A stretch of DNA of 64,000 nt, from the NCBI RefSeq assembly GCF_014779765.1, contig NZ_JACXZA010000004.1, positions 434,001-498,000 of the forward strand. The letters run 5' to 3'. The position numbers and the translations under genes were made by a program. Positions 53,523 through 62,023 of this stretch are shown piece by piece. The notes beneath the pieces are model-generated. The model did no database searches. It was given only the letters and a program-made list of their open reading frames with translations, and was not told the origin of the DNA. Source of the DNA: Paenibacillus terricola. Its GTDB lineage: Bacteria > Bacillota > Bacilli > Paenibacillales > Paenibacillaceae. Numbering within the stretch: the stretch's first letter is position 1; each line of letters starts with the position of its first letter.

Positions 53523-54620
53523 ATGCGACTGGAAGGCAAAACAATCGCAGTGACAGGGCCGCGCAAAGCGGACGAAATGGCGCGCATGATCAGTAAATTC
53601 GGCGGAACGGCTGTTATACGCCCGGCGCAAGGAACGGTGTTTCTCGACGACTCGCAATTTGCCGAGCAGCTGCAGTCGCTGATCGAGAATCCGGTTGATT
53701 GGCTCGTCCTAACGACCGGCGTCGGGACAGAAGCGCTGCTCGCAACAGCCGAGAAGTTGGGCCAACTGGACCGCTTCATCGAGACGTTGCGCGGTGTGCA
53801 TATCGCGGCGCGAGGCTACAAGACCGTCAATGTGCTGCGCAAGGCGGGCCTGACGCCTGAAGTGCGCGACGAAGACGGGACGACGGCGGGATTGCTGCAG
53901 CTGCTAAATGCATACAACTTGACGGGCAAGCGGGTCGGACTGCAGTTGTACGGCGATCCGGCGCCTAAGCTGAATGCGGTGCTGGAAGCAAGGGGCGCGA
54001 TCTGCGAAGAAATCTTGCCTTACCGTCATATCCTGCCGGAGGGCGATGCGATTCAACTGCTGCTCGGCGAGATTATCGCAGATGAAGTGGACGCCGTCGC
54101 GTTCACGAGCACCGTTCAAGTGCGCTGCTTAATGAGTGAAGCGGCGGTGGCGGGGGTGCGCGATCAAGTGCTGCGGGCATTCGAGGGCCATGTGCTAGCA
54201 GTTGCAGTAGGCAAAGTGACGGCCGAGGCGCTGCGCGAGGAAGGGGTGACGCGCGTGTTGTTCCCTGAAGAGGAGCGAATGGGAAGCATGGTCGTTTCGC
54301 TGTCGCGTTACTATGATGCCGCTGCCCTTGCCTCAAGAGTGACCGATGCCATATCTCGGGAGCGGGTTGGACGCGAACGGCTCGACGAGGCTTCCCCGAA
54401 CGCGGCTGTGAAACGACTGCGTGCGGCTGGTAAGGAGTCGGCAACTGAATCAGCACCGCGGAGCAGCGGAGGGATCTTGTCTTCCGCCGTTGCGCTTATG
54501 GGGCTGTCGAAGCTTACAGACACGGCGGTATTCAGCGGGCTGACCGCCGATCAAGCTGCAGCTGTCGAGGAGGCTAATGTGTCTGGCGAATGCTCGAAGG
54601 GACCAACTGCCATTCAATAA
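53523..54620 (+). CDS. hemD: Uroporphyrinogen-III synthase
   Basis: A 365-residue HemD-type protein with the two alternating lobes: IAVTGPRKADEMARMISKFG at the start, LVLTTGVG, AARGYKTVNVLRKAG, GLQLYGDPAPKLNAVLEARG, VAFTSTVQVRCLM, and AVGKVTAEALREEGV. It closes the tetrapyrrole ring needed for siroheme, the cofactor of NirB, which explains its place here. About 100 residues at the C-terminus (after the SLSRYY region) go beyond the usual length and are low in complexity. I use ATG 53523 with AAGGAG nine bases upstream. No cobA/sirohydrochlorin genes are adjacent. Confidence 0.9.
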   Translation: MRLEGKTIAVTGPRKADEMARMISKFGGTAVIRPAQGTVFLDDSQFAEQLQSLIENPVDWLVLTTGVGTEALLATAEKLGQLDRFIETLRGVHIAARGYKTVNVLRKAGLTPEVRDEDGTTAGLLQLLNAYNLTGKRVGLQLYGDPAPKLNAVLEARGAICEEILPYRHILPEGDAIQLLLGEIIADEVDAVAFTSTVQVRCLMSEAAVAGVRDQVLRAFEGHVLAVAVGKVTAEALREEGVTRVLFPEEERMGSMVVSLSRYYDAAALASRVTDAISRERVGRERLDEASPNAAVKRLRAAGKESATESAPRSSGGILSSAVALMGLSKLTDTAVFSGLTADQAAAVEEANVSGECSKGPTAIQ

Positions 54621-54638
54621 TTTCATCCCAAATACAAG

Positions 54639-54680
54639 AAGCCTGCTGCACTCGCGAATTGCGATTGCAGCAGGCTTTTT
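54639..54680 (+). terminator. Terminator between hemD and the AraC gene (bidirectional)
   Basis: A 12-bp stem, AAGCCTGCTGCA with TGCAGCAGGCTT, followed by TTT on the plus strand and TTGTATTTGG on the minus strand. It can end both convergent genes. Confidence 0.88.
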
Positions 54681-54696
54681 CATACCAACATCGCAA

Positions 54697-55542
54697 CTAT
54701 TCGCTGTCGAAGCCGCCATCGGTATCAATGTCGCTCTTCTCCTCTGTCCACAGTCCCTGCTGCATCCCTGCTTTGGAAGGCGGGTAGCCCTTAATGGATC
54801 GGAACACGTTGCTGAAATAGCTGATATCATTGTACCCGCAGCGCTGGGCCGCATCGGAGACGGAGAAGCCGCCGCCCGACAGCATGCTTTCGGCGTTGTT
54901 GACCCGAATGAAATTGATGAAATGCCGAATGCTGTAGCCGGTGCTGTTCTTGAACAGCTTGCCGAGATAGACGGGATGAAGATTGACGACCTTCGATAAC
55001 GTCAGCATATCCAGCGGATCAGCGAAATTGTCGAGAATGTACTCTTTGACGCGGTCGACCCGACAGTCGGCGTTGGTGGTAGGAGAGTTCTGGAACGTAT
55101 TCGACAGCAGTCGGTGGAGAATGAGCATGAAGATGCCTTTGGCGGATAGCCGATACCCAGGCTGCATGCCGCTCCATACCCGGTTGAACTCCAAGATGTA
55201 GTTCAGAATATCGTTCGTAATTCGGCTCTTGGTCACCGTCTCGAATGGAAAACGAAGCTCGTTCGAAGGCTCCGGCAGCAGGAAGTTGAATGCATACGAA
55301 TGCATCGGATCGTCCTTGAAGGTGTGAGCTTCTCTGACGCTTCCCGCCTGAATGAACAGCATATCCCCCGCTTCCACTGTAACTTTCTCGCCATCGACAT
55401 AGTAAGTGGCCTTGCCGCCTACGACGAACGTCAAATCATAGAAATCGATTTTCTTGCGAATAATCTCCCAATCCGGAAAGCAACGGCGATCCACGAATAG
55501 GAATACTTCGGGGTTTATCGACTCGAACTGGCTGAACTCCAT
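54697..55542 (-). CDS. AraC family transcriptional regulator of the adjacent sugar ABC importer
   Basis: A 281-residue regulator. The N-terminal cupin-like sensor (DLTFVVGGKATYYVDGE, VEAGDMLFIQAGSVREAH) is followed by two AraC helix-turn-helix motifs: PLDMLTLSKVVNLHPVYLGK and VSDAAQRCGYNDISYFSNVF. I use ATG 55542 (MEFSQFESI); the frame runs 24 codons further upstream without a ribosome site or typical sequence. It is divergent from the importer genes at 55915 and probably activates them on binding an oligosaccharide. Confidence 0.88.
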   Translation of the reverse strand: MEFSQFESINPEVFLFVDRRCFPDWEIIRKKIDFYDLTFVVGGKATYYVDGEKVTVEAGDMLFIQAGSVREAHTFKDDPMHSYAFNFLLPEPSNELRFPFETVTKSRITNDILNYILEFNRVWSGMQPGYRLSAKGIFMLILHRLLSNTFQNSPTTNADCRVDRVKEYILDNFADPLDMLTLSKVVNLHPVYLGKLFKNSTGYSIRHFINFIRVNNAESMLSGGGFSVSDAAQRCGYNDISYFSNVFRSIKGYPPSKAGMQQGLWTEEKSDIDTDGGFDSE

Positions 55543-55858
55543 CGCACCTATCAACTCCAGAATCGTTAGAATCGTTGCCTGTCTATGGGATAGAGGGGCT
55601 GCGAAACTCATCATAACATGCTCGCGAGGCCGTTCAAGGCTACAGAATAAAGATGTTTAATAATTACAAGCGAATCTTGTTTTCCTCTATGTAAAAGGAA
55701 CGGTTCGTTCTATAGAATACTAATCAGCAGCAGGAATGACAGCGGATACAATGTGAAAACCTGCTTCTATTATTTCGAATCGAATATTTAATTATTAAAC
55801 ATTTGGCGCAGCCAGCGCCCCGAATTTTCTTTAATTATTCGATCATGATCGTTCGGAA

Positions 55859-55872
55859 TGTACGCGTGTACA
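55859..55872 (+). promoter_or_regulatory. Candidate CcpA (cre) site in a longer palindrome
   Basis: TGTACGCGTGTACA matches 12 of 14 positions of the cre consensus and forms the centre of the palindrome GGAATGTAC-GCGT-GTACATTCC (55855-55876). It lies 43 bases before the permease start. It could instead be the site of another dimeric regulator. The rest of the 372-bp gap from 55543 holds AT-rich DNA and no gene. Confidence 0.45.
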
Positions 55873-55914
55873 TTCCTGTGGAGCAGTTCATCATCAGCAG
55901 AAAGCGGTGGGTGT

Positions 55915-56859
55915 ATGTCAAATGCAAAACAGGTCGTGCTGAAGCCTTCTCTTGCGGCGCACGTCCGTAAGGAATGGAAGCTGTACTCCTTTCTCCTCAT
56001 TCCGATTGCGTACTTCGTTATTTTCAAGTACTTGCCCATGTTAGGAAATGTAATCGCTTTCCGTAAATATCGCGGCGGTCCGAACATCTTCGGTACCGAG
56101 TGGGTAGGCCTGCGTTACTTCCACATGTTCATGAAGGATCCGACCTTCTGGCGAGCTTTCTACAACAACATTTTTCTCAGCGTTACGTACTTGATCTTCC
56201 GTTTCCCGATTACGTTAATATTCGCGCTGCTGCTCAATGAGCTGCGCAATATGCGAGTAAAGAAGTTAGTGCAGACCGTATCTTATCTGCCGCACTTTAT
56301 ATCGATGGTTATCGTGGCAGGCATGATCAAGGAGATCGTCTCGTTGAACGGACCGATCAATACGCTGCTGGGTCACCTCGGGATGGAGAAGATTCAATTC
56401 ATCTCGCTCCCTGAATGGTTCCCGACGATTTATATCACGTCCGGCATCTGGCAGGGTCTGGGCTGGGGTACGATTCTATATCTCGCCGCAATGACGAGTA
56501 TCAATACAGAGCTGTACGAAGCTGCCAGCATAGATGGCGCTAGCCGGTTCCGCAAGGCATGGCATGTTACAATCCCAGGCATTCTGCCTACGATCATGAC
56601 GCTTCTGGTTCTCGATATCGGCGGCATTATGGGTTCGAACTTCGAGAAAGTGCTGCTTCTCTACAACCCGCTCACGTATGAGACGGCGGACGTTATCTCC
56701 ACCTACGTGTACCGGATGGGTATCGGCGGCAAAGAAGGCATTGGTGGCAACTTCAGCTTTGCTACCGCGGTTGGCCTGTTCGATGGCGTAATCGGTTTGA
56801 TTCTGGTGACCTTGGCGAACTTCGTCTCGAAGAAGACAACCAAGACGAGCCTGTGGTAG
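55915..56859 (+). CDS. Sugar ABC transporter permease (LplB type)
   Basis: A 314-residue permease with six membrane helices. YSFLLIPIAYFVIFKYLPMLGNVIAFRKY is the typical first helix of the LplB family, and the ATPase-contact EAA loop is EAASIDGASRFRKAWHVTIPGI. I use ATG 55915 after GGTGGGTGT; the frame opens 19 codons earlier inside the palindromic control region. With the next two genes it forms an importer without its own ATPase, which in this family is shared (MsmX-like) and encoded elsewhere. The substrate is probably an oligosaccharide. Confidence 0.92.
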   Translation: MSNAKQVVLKPSLAAHVRKEWKLYSFLLIPIAYFVIFKYLPMLGNVIAFRKYRGGPNIFGTEWVGLRYFHMFMKDPTFWRAFYNNIFLSVTYLIFRFPITLIFALLLNELRNMRVKKLVQTVSYLPHFISMVIVAGMIKEIVSLNGPINTLLGHLGMEKIQFISLPEWFPTIYITSGIWQGLGWGTILYLAAMTSINTELYEAASIDGASRFRKAWHVTIPGILPTIMTLLVLDIGGIMGSNFEKVLLLYNPLTYETADVISTYVYRMGIGGKEGIGGNFSFATAVGLFDGVIGLILVTLANFVSKKTTKTSLW

Positions 56860-56874
56860 AAGGGAGTATCTTGC

Positions 56875-57747
56875 ATGAAGGTTTCATTTTCTTATCGTGC
56901 ATTTCAAGGGTTTAACGCATTGGTCATGCTGTTTGTTATCACCTTTACGCTCTACCCTTTCGTTTATTTGGTCGCGCAGTCCTTCAGTTCGGAGGCGGCA
57001 ATATACGCAGGAAAAGTCACCTTATTTCCGGTCGAGTTCACGTCGAATACGTATAAGCTCATCCTGCAGAAACCAGAGTTTTACAAATATTACAGCAACA
57101 CGATCCTGTACGCTGTGCTCGGCACTCTTATTTCGGTATCTTTAACGGCTATGCTGGCTTATCCGTTGTCCAAAGATAAACTTCGCCTGAACAAGTTCTT
57201 CATCCCGTTCGTCCTGTTCACGATGTACTTCGGGGGCGGATTGATTCCGAACTACGTGCTCGTTGCCCAAATGATGCACATGCGGGATACCATCTGGGCG
57301 ATTATTATTCCCGGTGCGATCAGCGCATTCAATGTCATCTTGGTGAAGACGTTCTTCGCCGGTTTACCGAATGAAGTGGATGAAGCCGCGAGAGTAGATG
57401 GACTAGGCACGTACGGCATATTCGCAAGAATTACGCTGCCGCTCTCCAAGCCGATTCTAGCGACGATGGTTCTGTTCAGTATGGTTGCGATCTGGAACGA
57501 CTGGTTCAGCGCTTCGCTCTATTTGCAGTCGAAGGACCATTGGCCAGTTGCCTTATATTTGCGGCAAATCATCGATAGCGCCATCGGCGTGAATGAATTC
57601 AGCTCGTCCGACTCGGCTGCTACGCAGATTGCTGCAACGATCAAATCGACTGCCATGATCTTAACCTCATTGCCGATTATCTGTATCTACCCGTTCGTGC
57701 AGAAATATTTCGTGCAGGGCATGCTGATCGGCTCTGTCAAGGGGTAA
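56875..57747 (+). CDS. Sugar ABC transporter permease (YtcP/LplC type)
   Basis: A 290-residue permease with six helices. FVITFTLYPFVYLVAQSFSS at the N-terminus and the EAA loop DEAARVDGLGTYGIFARITLPLSKP mark it as the YtcP/LplC partner of the preceding permease. GAAGGGAG lies before the ATG, 15 bp after the previous stop. The two permeases form the membrane channel of the importer. Confidence 0.93.
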   Translation: MKVSFSYRAFQGFNALVMLFVITFTLYPFVYLVAQSFSSEAAIYAGKVTLFPVEFTSNTYKLILQKPEFYKYYSNTILYAVLGTLISVSLTAMLAYPLSKDKLRLNKFFIPFVLFTMYFGGGLIPNYVLVAQMMHMRDTIWAIIIPGAISAFNVILVKTFFAGLPNEVDEAARVDGLGTYGIFARITLPLSKPILATMVLFSMVAIWNDWFSASLYLQSKDHWPVALYLRQIIDSAIGVNEFSSSDSAATQIAATIKSTAMILTSLPIICIYPFVQKYFVQGMLIGSVKG

Positions 57748-57848
57748 CACGCGAACCAATATTCAACGATGGTTTCACAGAAAGACCGCAGTTAGCTGCA
57801 GTCATTTCTATCATTTATAAAAACGATGATGGGTTGAGGAGGCGTAGT

Positions 57849-59543
57849 ATGAACAGGTTTATGAAGGCAACAGGCGTAGCGCTTGCGGCGTCGATGGTTT
57901 TCGGTCTCGCAGCATGCGGCAGCGACAGTGACAAGAACACAAATGGGGAGTCTGGCACAACAGAGAAAACAAACACGACAGAAACGGCTGGCAACACAGA
58001 AACGAAAGCAGACGCGCTTGGTTACACATTCGGCGAAGATCAAACCTTCCGCTCCGACGAGCCAGTGAGCTACTCCATGATGTTCAGCGATAACGAAGGT
58101 TATCCGTACAAGAAAGACTGGAGACTGTGGAGCGCCATTCAGGAGAAAACGAACGTTTCCTTCGATCTGACGGTCACGGCGAGAACCGAGTACGAGAACC
58201 AGAAGACGCTGCTCGTGAACAGCGGCGATGCACCATTCATCATTCCGAAGACGTATGATGAAAGCCCGTTCGTTGCCGGCGGACAGATCGTTCCGATCAG
58301 CGACTATGTACAGTACATGCCGAACTACCAGAAACAAGTGAAAGAATGGGGCATGGAGGAAGATCTGAAGGCGAAGCTGAAGGATGACGGCAAATACTAC
58401 GTGCTTCCAGGACTGTGGGAAGTTGCAGGCGGCGGCTACTCGTACATCATTCGCAAAGACGTCTTCGAGAAGGCTGGCGTTGATGTCAAAGCAAACGAAG
58501 GCAACTGGACGTATGAAGAGTTCTACGATGCAATGAAGAAAGTCAAAGATTTCACAGGCGCTAAGTATGTGATGTCGGACCGCTTCAAAGGCGAATCGAC
58601 GCTCAACATCGCAGCTGTGGAGTACGGCGTAACAGGCGGCTGGGGCTTGTCCAACGGCTTGGTATTCGACCAAGACCAGAAGAAGTTCAATTTTGCCGAC
58701 ACGTCGGAAGATTTCAAGAGCTATGTGACGTACTTCAACAAGCTGTATAAAGAAGGCATTCTGGATCCGGAATCGTTCACGCAGGAAGACGATGCGGCGC
58801 TTGCGAAGTTCTACAAAGGCGACACGTTCGTTATCAACGGCAACTATCAGAACTTGGCGGATATGATCTCTAAGATGCAGGTTCCTGACGCGGAGCTGTA
58901 CATGATCGTACAGCCGGGCGGTCCTAAAGGTAAGCTTCAAATCGAAGCATCGCGTCTGGAGAACGGCGTCATGATCAGTCAGAATGCGCTCAAGAAGCTG
59001 GGCGAAGAGAAGTTCATCGAGATGCTGCGTTTCGTTGACTGGCTGTGGTATTCCGAAGAAGGTCATACGCTGAGCCTGTGGGGCGTTGAAGGCGAGACGT
59101 ATTCCAAGGATGCAGACGGCAACATCAAGCTCAACTCGGATATTACGTATAACGGTCTGAACCCGACGGCAGAGAAGAAACTGAACGTCGACTATGGTTT
59201 CGGCGGCGGCGTATTCGCTTACGGCGGTTCGGCCAAGCTGAAGCTGTCGAAGATGTCCGAAGGCGAGAAAGATTACAACGACCGCATTCTGAAGCTGCGC
59301 GAACCGCGTAAAGTCGCTCCTCCGATCATGGGCTCCGCTGACGATAGCGAAGAGATGAACCTGATCTCCAAGCCGCTGATGGATTATGTGAAGACGATGA
59401 CGCTGAAGTTCATTACGGGCCAAGCGAATATCGGCACGGAGTGGGACACTTACGTGAAGCAAGCGGAAGCAAACGGCAGCACGCGTTACACGCAAATGGC
59501 GAACGATATCTTCGAGAAAACGAAGAGCAAGCTTGGCTATTAA
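57849..59543 (+). CDS. Extracellular sugar-binding lipoprotein (LplA type)
   Basis: A 564-residue lipoprotein. The signal peptide ends in the lipobox FGLAAC (Cys at about residue 22), followed by a Ser/Thr/Asn/Glu linker and a large family 1 solute-binding domain. The size (over 500 residues) is normal for the LplA-like binding proteins of Paenibacillus, which recognise oligosaccharides. I use ATG 57849, seven bases after GAGGAGG, not the TTG at 57834. A terminator follows. The ligand cannot be read from sequence. Confidence 0.92.
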   Translation: MNRFMKATGVALAASMVFGLAACGSDSDKNTNGESGTTEKTNTTETAGNTETKADALGYTFGEDQTFRSDEPVSYSMMFSDNEGYPYKKDWRLWSAIQEKTNVSFDLTVTARTEYENQKTLLVNSGDAPFIIPKTYDESPFVAGGQIVPISDYVQYMPNYQKQVKEWGMEEDLKAKLKDDGKYYVLPGLWEVAGGGYSYIIRKDVFEKAGVDVKANEGNWTYEEFYDAMKKVKDFTGAKYVMSDRFKGESTLNIAAVEYGVTGGWGLSNGLVFDQDQKKFNFADTSEDFKSYVTYFNKLYKEGILDPESFTQEDDAALAKFYKGDTFVINGNYQNLADMISKMQVPDAELYMIVQPGGPKGKLQIEASRLENGVMISQNALKKLGEEKFIEMLRFVDWLWYSEEGHTLSLWGVEGETYSKDADGNIKLNSDITYNGLNPTAEKKLNVDYGFGGGVFAYGGSAKLKLSKMSEGEKDYNDRILKLREPRKVAPPIMGSADDSEEMNLISKPLMDYVKTMTLKFITGQANIGTEWDTYVKQAEANGSTRYTQMANDIFEKTKSKLGY

Positions 59544-59606
59544 TTCGTAATTCGTAATTCGTGATTGTCTAGCACGCATGGCTTAAACCCCTCATGAAAT
59601 AATGGA

Positions 59607-59658
59607 AAGACCCATAAGGATCGCGCTGCGAGGCGTGAATCCCTATGGGTCTCTTTGT
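59607..59658 (+). terminator. Terminator of the sugar importer operon
   Basis: Arms AGACCCATA and TATGGGTCT, extended by GGAT/ATCC-type pairs, then CTTTGTG. Confidence 0.75.
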
Positions 59659-59794
59659 GTATGCTTAAATCAATGCGGTGCCTTTATCGTCCGCTGCAGT
59701 CGAGATGATGTCGTCGCCCGCAGCACGATTGAACTTAATCGGAAGCTCAATCTTCGTATAGCTGTAATCTGCAATTTGTCCGTTTATCCGCCCC

Positions 59795-59856
59795 TTGACT
59801 TCCCCAATTCCCTCGGATACAATGATCCTCATAATTAACTAACTAACGTTCGTTAG
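59795..59856 (+). promoter_or_regulatory. Promoter and TetR-type operator of the SMR operon
   Basis: TTGACT (59795-59800), 17 bases, TACAAT (59818-59823). The perfect palindrome CTAACG-TT-CGTTAG (59843-59856) lies about 15-25 bases downstream of the expected transcription start, a normal place for an autorepressing TetR dimer. The gap before it (59659-59794) shows no gene. Confidence 0.75.
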
Positions 59857-59883
59857 GTACAATCGAAACGAGGTTCCGATCCC

Positions 59884-60486
59884 ATGAACGATACTGCATA
59901 CCGCATTCAACAAACAGCGCTGAAGCTGTTCACGGACTATGGGTTTGAAGGCACGTCGCTGTCCGACATTGCGAAGGAAGTTGGCATTAAGACACCGTCC
60001 ATCTATGCGCACTACTCATCGAAGGAACAGCTGTTCCTTCGTCTCGTCGAGGATGTCATTGTCGAAGAGCGTGAGAAGTGGATGACGCATACAGACAGCT
60101 TGCGGACGGAGCCAACAGAGCAGTTAAACGCGAAGCGACAGCTGCGACGGTTGTTCGATTTCTATACGGATTTTGCAGGGATGTCGATCGGCCAGGCATT
60201 CTTGAAACGGGTTATGCTTGCACCGCCGCGTGGACTGGAGGAGCGGCTTCGCCAGCATATTTTGCAATACGAAGAGAAAATTACGGACGATCTTCATAAG
60301 CTGCTCCGAGCTGTATCTGAAGAGACGGGAGCTCCGCCAGTAGACCTGAACCGGCAAGTAGCCGTTATTTATGCATTGATTGATGGCCTGCTCGTTGAGG
60401 TTCAACTTTACGATGCGAAGACGCATCGTCAGCGAGTCGAGGCTGTATGGGAGTGGCTGTGGAACGGCATCATGAGAGGGGATTAA
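59884..60486 (+). CDS. TetR family transcriptional regulator
   Basis: A 200-residue regulator. The N-terminal helix-turn-helix is clear: IQQTALKLFTDYGFEGTSLSDIAKEVGIKTPSIYAHYSSKEQLF. The rest is the helical ligand-binding domain. It is encoded first in a three-gene operon, 4 bp before the SMR genes, and its promoter carries a TetR-like palindrome, so it probably represses the exporter until a toxic cation binds. Confidence 0.93.
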   Translation: MNDTAYRIQQTALKLFTDYGFEGTSLSDIAKEVGIKTPSIYAHYSSKEQLFLRLVEDVIVEEREKWMTHTDSLRTEPTEQLNAKRQLRRLFDFYTDFAGMSIGQAFLKRVMLAPPRGLEERLRQHILQYEEKITDDLHKLLRAVSEETGAPPVDLNRQVAVIYALIDGLLVEVQLYDAKTHRQRVEAVWEWLWNGIMRGD

Positions 60487-60490
60487 TGCA

Positions 60491-60910
60491 ATGGCTTGGT
60501 TATATTTAATTGTGGGCGGCTTTCTGGAGATCGCATGGGCATTTGGTCTGCAGGAATCGCATGGCTTCACGCGGGTCGTGCCGAGCGTGCTAACGGTCGC
60601 GGCGCTTATTGCGAGCTTCGCCTTGTTCGCAAGAGCGATGCGCGTCATTGAGATCGGTACGGCGTACGCGATCTTCACAGGCATTGGTACGGCGGGTACG
60701 GCGATCGTCGGCATCCTATTTCTTGGCGAACCGGCGGAAGTCGGCAAGCTCGTCTTCATTACGATCTTATTGTGCGGCATTATTGGGTTGAAGGTCATCT
60801 CGGGCGAGAAGAAGCCGGCTGTTCAGCAGGCGGGCGACAGTGGTTCCGTCAGTGCGGGCCTTACCACCAACGGCGGGGCTGTATCTTCCGAACGTCAGGA
60901 GGTGCAGTGA
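60491..60910 (+). CDS. Paired SMR family exporter subunit (Gdx/SugE/YkkC-like)
   Basis: A 139-residue protein with four helices and the essential Glu13 in GGFLEIAWAFGLQESHGF. The sequence EIAWAFGLxxxHGF is closer to SugE/Gdx guanidinium exporters than to quaternary-ammonium (EmrE) pumps. A 30-residue hydrophilic tail after residue 107 is extra. The next gene starts 2 bases after its stop, so the two subunits probably form a heterodimer of the YkkCD type. Substrate is inferred from the family only. Confidence 0.9.
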   Translation: MAWLYLIVGGFLEIAWAFGLQESHGFTRVVPSVLTVAALIASFALFARAMRVIEIGTAYAIFTGIGTAGTAIVGILFLGEPAEVGKLVFITILLCGIIGLKVISGEKKPAVQQAGDSGSVSAGLTTNGGAVSSERQEVQ

Positions 60911-60912
60911 CA

Positions 60913-61236
60913 ATGGCTTGGTTTTTCCTATTGTTATCAGGGCTTGGCGAAGTAAGCGGGGTAACATTTACGAAGCTGTCTGACGGTTTCCGGAAGTGGA
61001 AAGGCACAGTCGGAGCTGTCATCTCCGGAATCGTAAGCTTCTACTGCCTATCGCAGGCGCTGCGGGATATACCGATCAGTACCGCATATGGCATTTGGAC
61101 GGGGATTGGTTCTGCGGGCAGCGTGCTGCTCGGCATGTTTCTCTTCGGCGAGTCGAAAGACTGGCGCAAGCTGCTGTTTATCGGCATGATTATCGTTGGC
61201 GTCATTGGTCTCAAAATAAGCGGAGCATCTGCTTAA
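60913..61236 (+). CDS. Paired SMR family exporter subunit (YkkD-like)
   Basis: A 107-residue, four-helix SMR protein with Glu13 in SGLGEVSGVTF and the late motif STAYGIWTGIGSAGSVLLGMFLFGE. ATG 60913 follows AGGAGGTG inside the end of the previous gene; the frame runs far upstream but without support. Together with the first subunit it should export a small cation in exchange for protons. Confidence 0.9.
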   Translation: MAWFFLLLSGLGEVSGVTFTKLSDGFRKWKGTVGAVISGIVSFYCLSQALRDIPISTAYGIWTGIGSAGSVLLGMFLFGESKDWRKLLFIGMIIVGVIGLKISGASA

Positions 61237-61289
61237 CTATAGCAAGGTTCGGCTGCTACAGCACTTCATAAGAACATTCATCTCAATAG

Positions 61290-61346
61290 GAGGCATCTGC
61301 AGCGATGGGCCGCTTAATAAGTGGCGCTCGGCGGATGCCTCTTTTT
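61290..61346 (+). terminator. Terminator of the SMR operon
   Basis: GAGGCATC (61290-61297) pairs with GATGCCTC (61334-61341), followed by TTTTTA. Confidence 0.82.
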
Positions 61347-61358
61347 ATTTGGAACAGG

Positions 61359-61409
61359 TTGACAGTTCGTAGATCTTATATTATTATCATTATCAATAAT
61401 GATAATAAT
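61359..61409 (+). promoter_or_regulatory. Promoter with a long AT-rich palindrome
   Basis: TTGACA (61359-61364), 17 bases, TATTAT (61382-61387). A perfect inverted repeat with 14-base arms, ATTATTATCATTAT and ATAATGATAATAAT around CA (61380-61409), covers the -10 box. It contains ATTATC/GATAAT units as in Fur-type boxes but in the opposite arrangement. Probably the operator of the following HTH gene. Confidence 0.7.
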
Positions 61410-61438
61410 TGAACAAGAAGCTGAAGGGAGCGCACAGC

Positions 61439-62023
61439 ATGGAACAGTCCAAGGCTGATTTAATTCTGCATCCGATCCGATTGCGCATTATTCAGGCGCT
61501 GCTGCCGGAGGGCAATCATACAACTCAACAGCTTGCAGAGCGCATGAGCGATATCCCGCAAGCGACATTGTACCGACATCTGAACACGCTGTTGAAGGCC
61601 GGCCTTATTCACGTCGTTGAGGAACGCCGCAATCGCGGAACGGTCGAGAAAGTATATGCGCTCGCGCACAATGCAGCGGAGCTTACGCCCGATGATGTGA
61701 CCGAGACGGCGTCAGCGCAACATATGGAGCTGTTCGTAAAGTTCGTTGCCTCGCTGCTGAGCGAGTTCGGTGCCTATGTCGGCCAAGAGCGCTACAACAT
61801 GGTAGAGGACGGCGTTTCTTTCCGGAAGATTGAACTGAGTTTGACGGACGAGGAGTATCGGACACTGCTTACGGAACAGCGGGCAATTGCACAGCGATAT
61901 GCGGACAATAAGCCAACATTGGAACGAAGGCTGCGCATGATTTCGACGGTTGTTATTCCAGAGACGAAGTCAATACCAACGAATCGAACTGAAGGAGATG
62001 AAGAAGATGAACATGGCGGTTGA
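61439..62023 (+). CDS. ArsR-like winged-helix transcriptional regulator
   Basis: A 195-residue protein. The N-terminal winged helix is LHPIRLRIIQALLPEGNHTTQQLAERMSDIPQATLYRHLNTLLKAGLI, followed by a wing with RNRGTVEKVYAL. The C-terminal two thirds are a helical domain of unknown ligand, as in YdfF-like regulators. ATG 61439 follows AAGGGA by nine bases; a TTG at 61409 lies in the operator. It overlaps the following membrane-protein gene, and its promoter palindrome suggests autorepression. Confidence 0.85.
   Translation: MEQSKADLILHPIRLRIIQALLPEGNHTTQQLAERMSDIPQATLYRHLNTLLKAGLIHVVEERRNRGTVEKVYALAHNAAELTPDDVTETASAQHMELFVKFVASLLSEFGAYVGQERYNMVEDGVSFRKIELSLTDEEYRTLLTEQRAIAQRYADNKPTLERRLRMISTVVIPETKSIPTNRTEGDEEDEHGG

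Noticed and set aside
57792-59579. A 595-codon minus-strand open frame opposite the sugar-binding lipoprotein
   Set aside because: It lies entirely antisense to a gene with a clear lipobox and ribosome site, and its Arg/His/Leu-rich translation is the usual by-product of GC-biased codons.
61380-61409. Fur box
   Set aside because: The ATTATC/GATAAT units are arranged the other way round from the 7-1-7 or 19-bp Fur consensus, and no iron gene follows; kept as an operator of unknown regulator.
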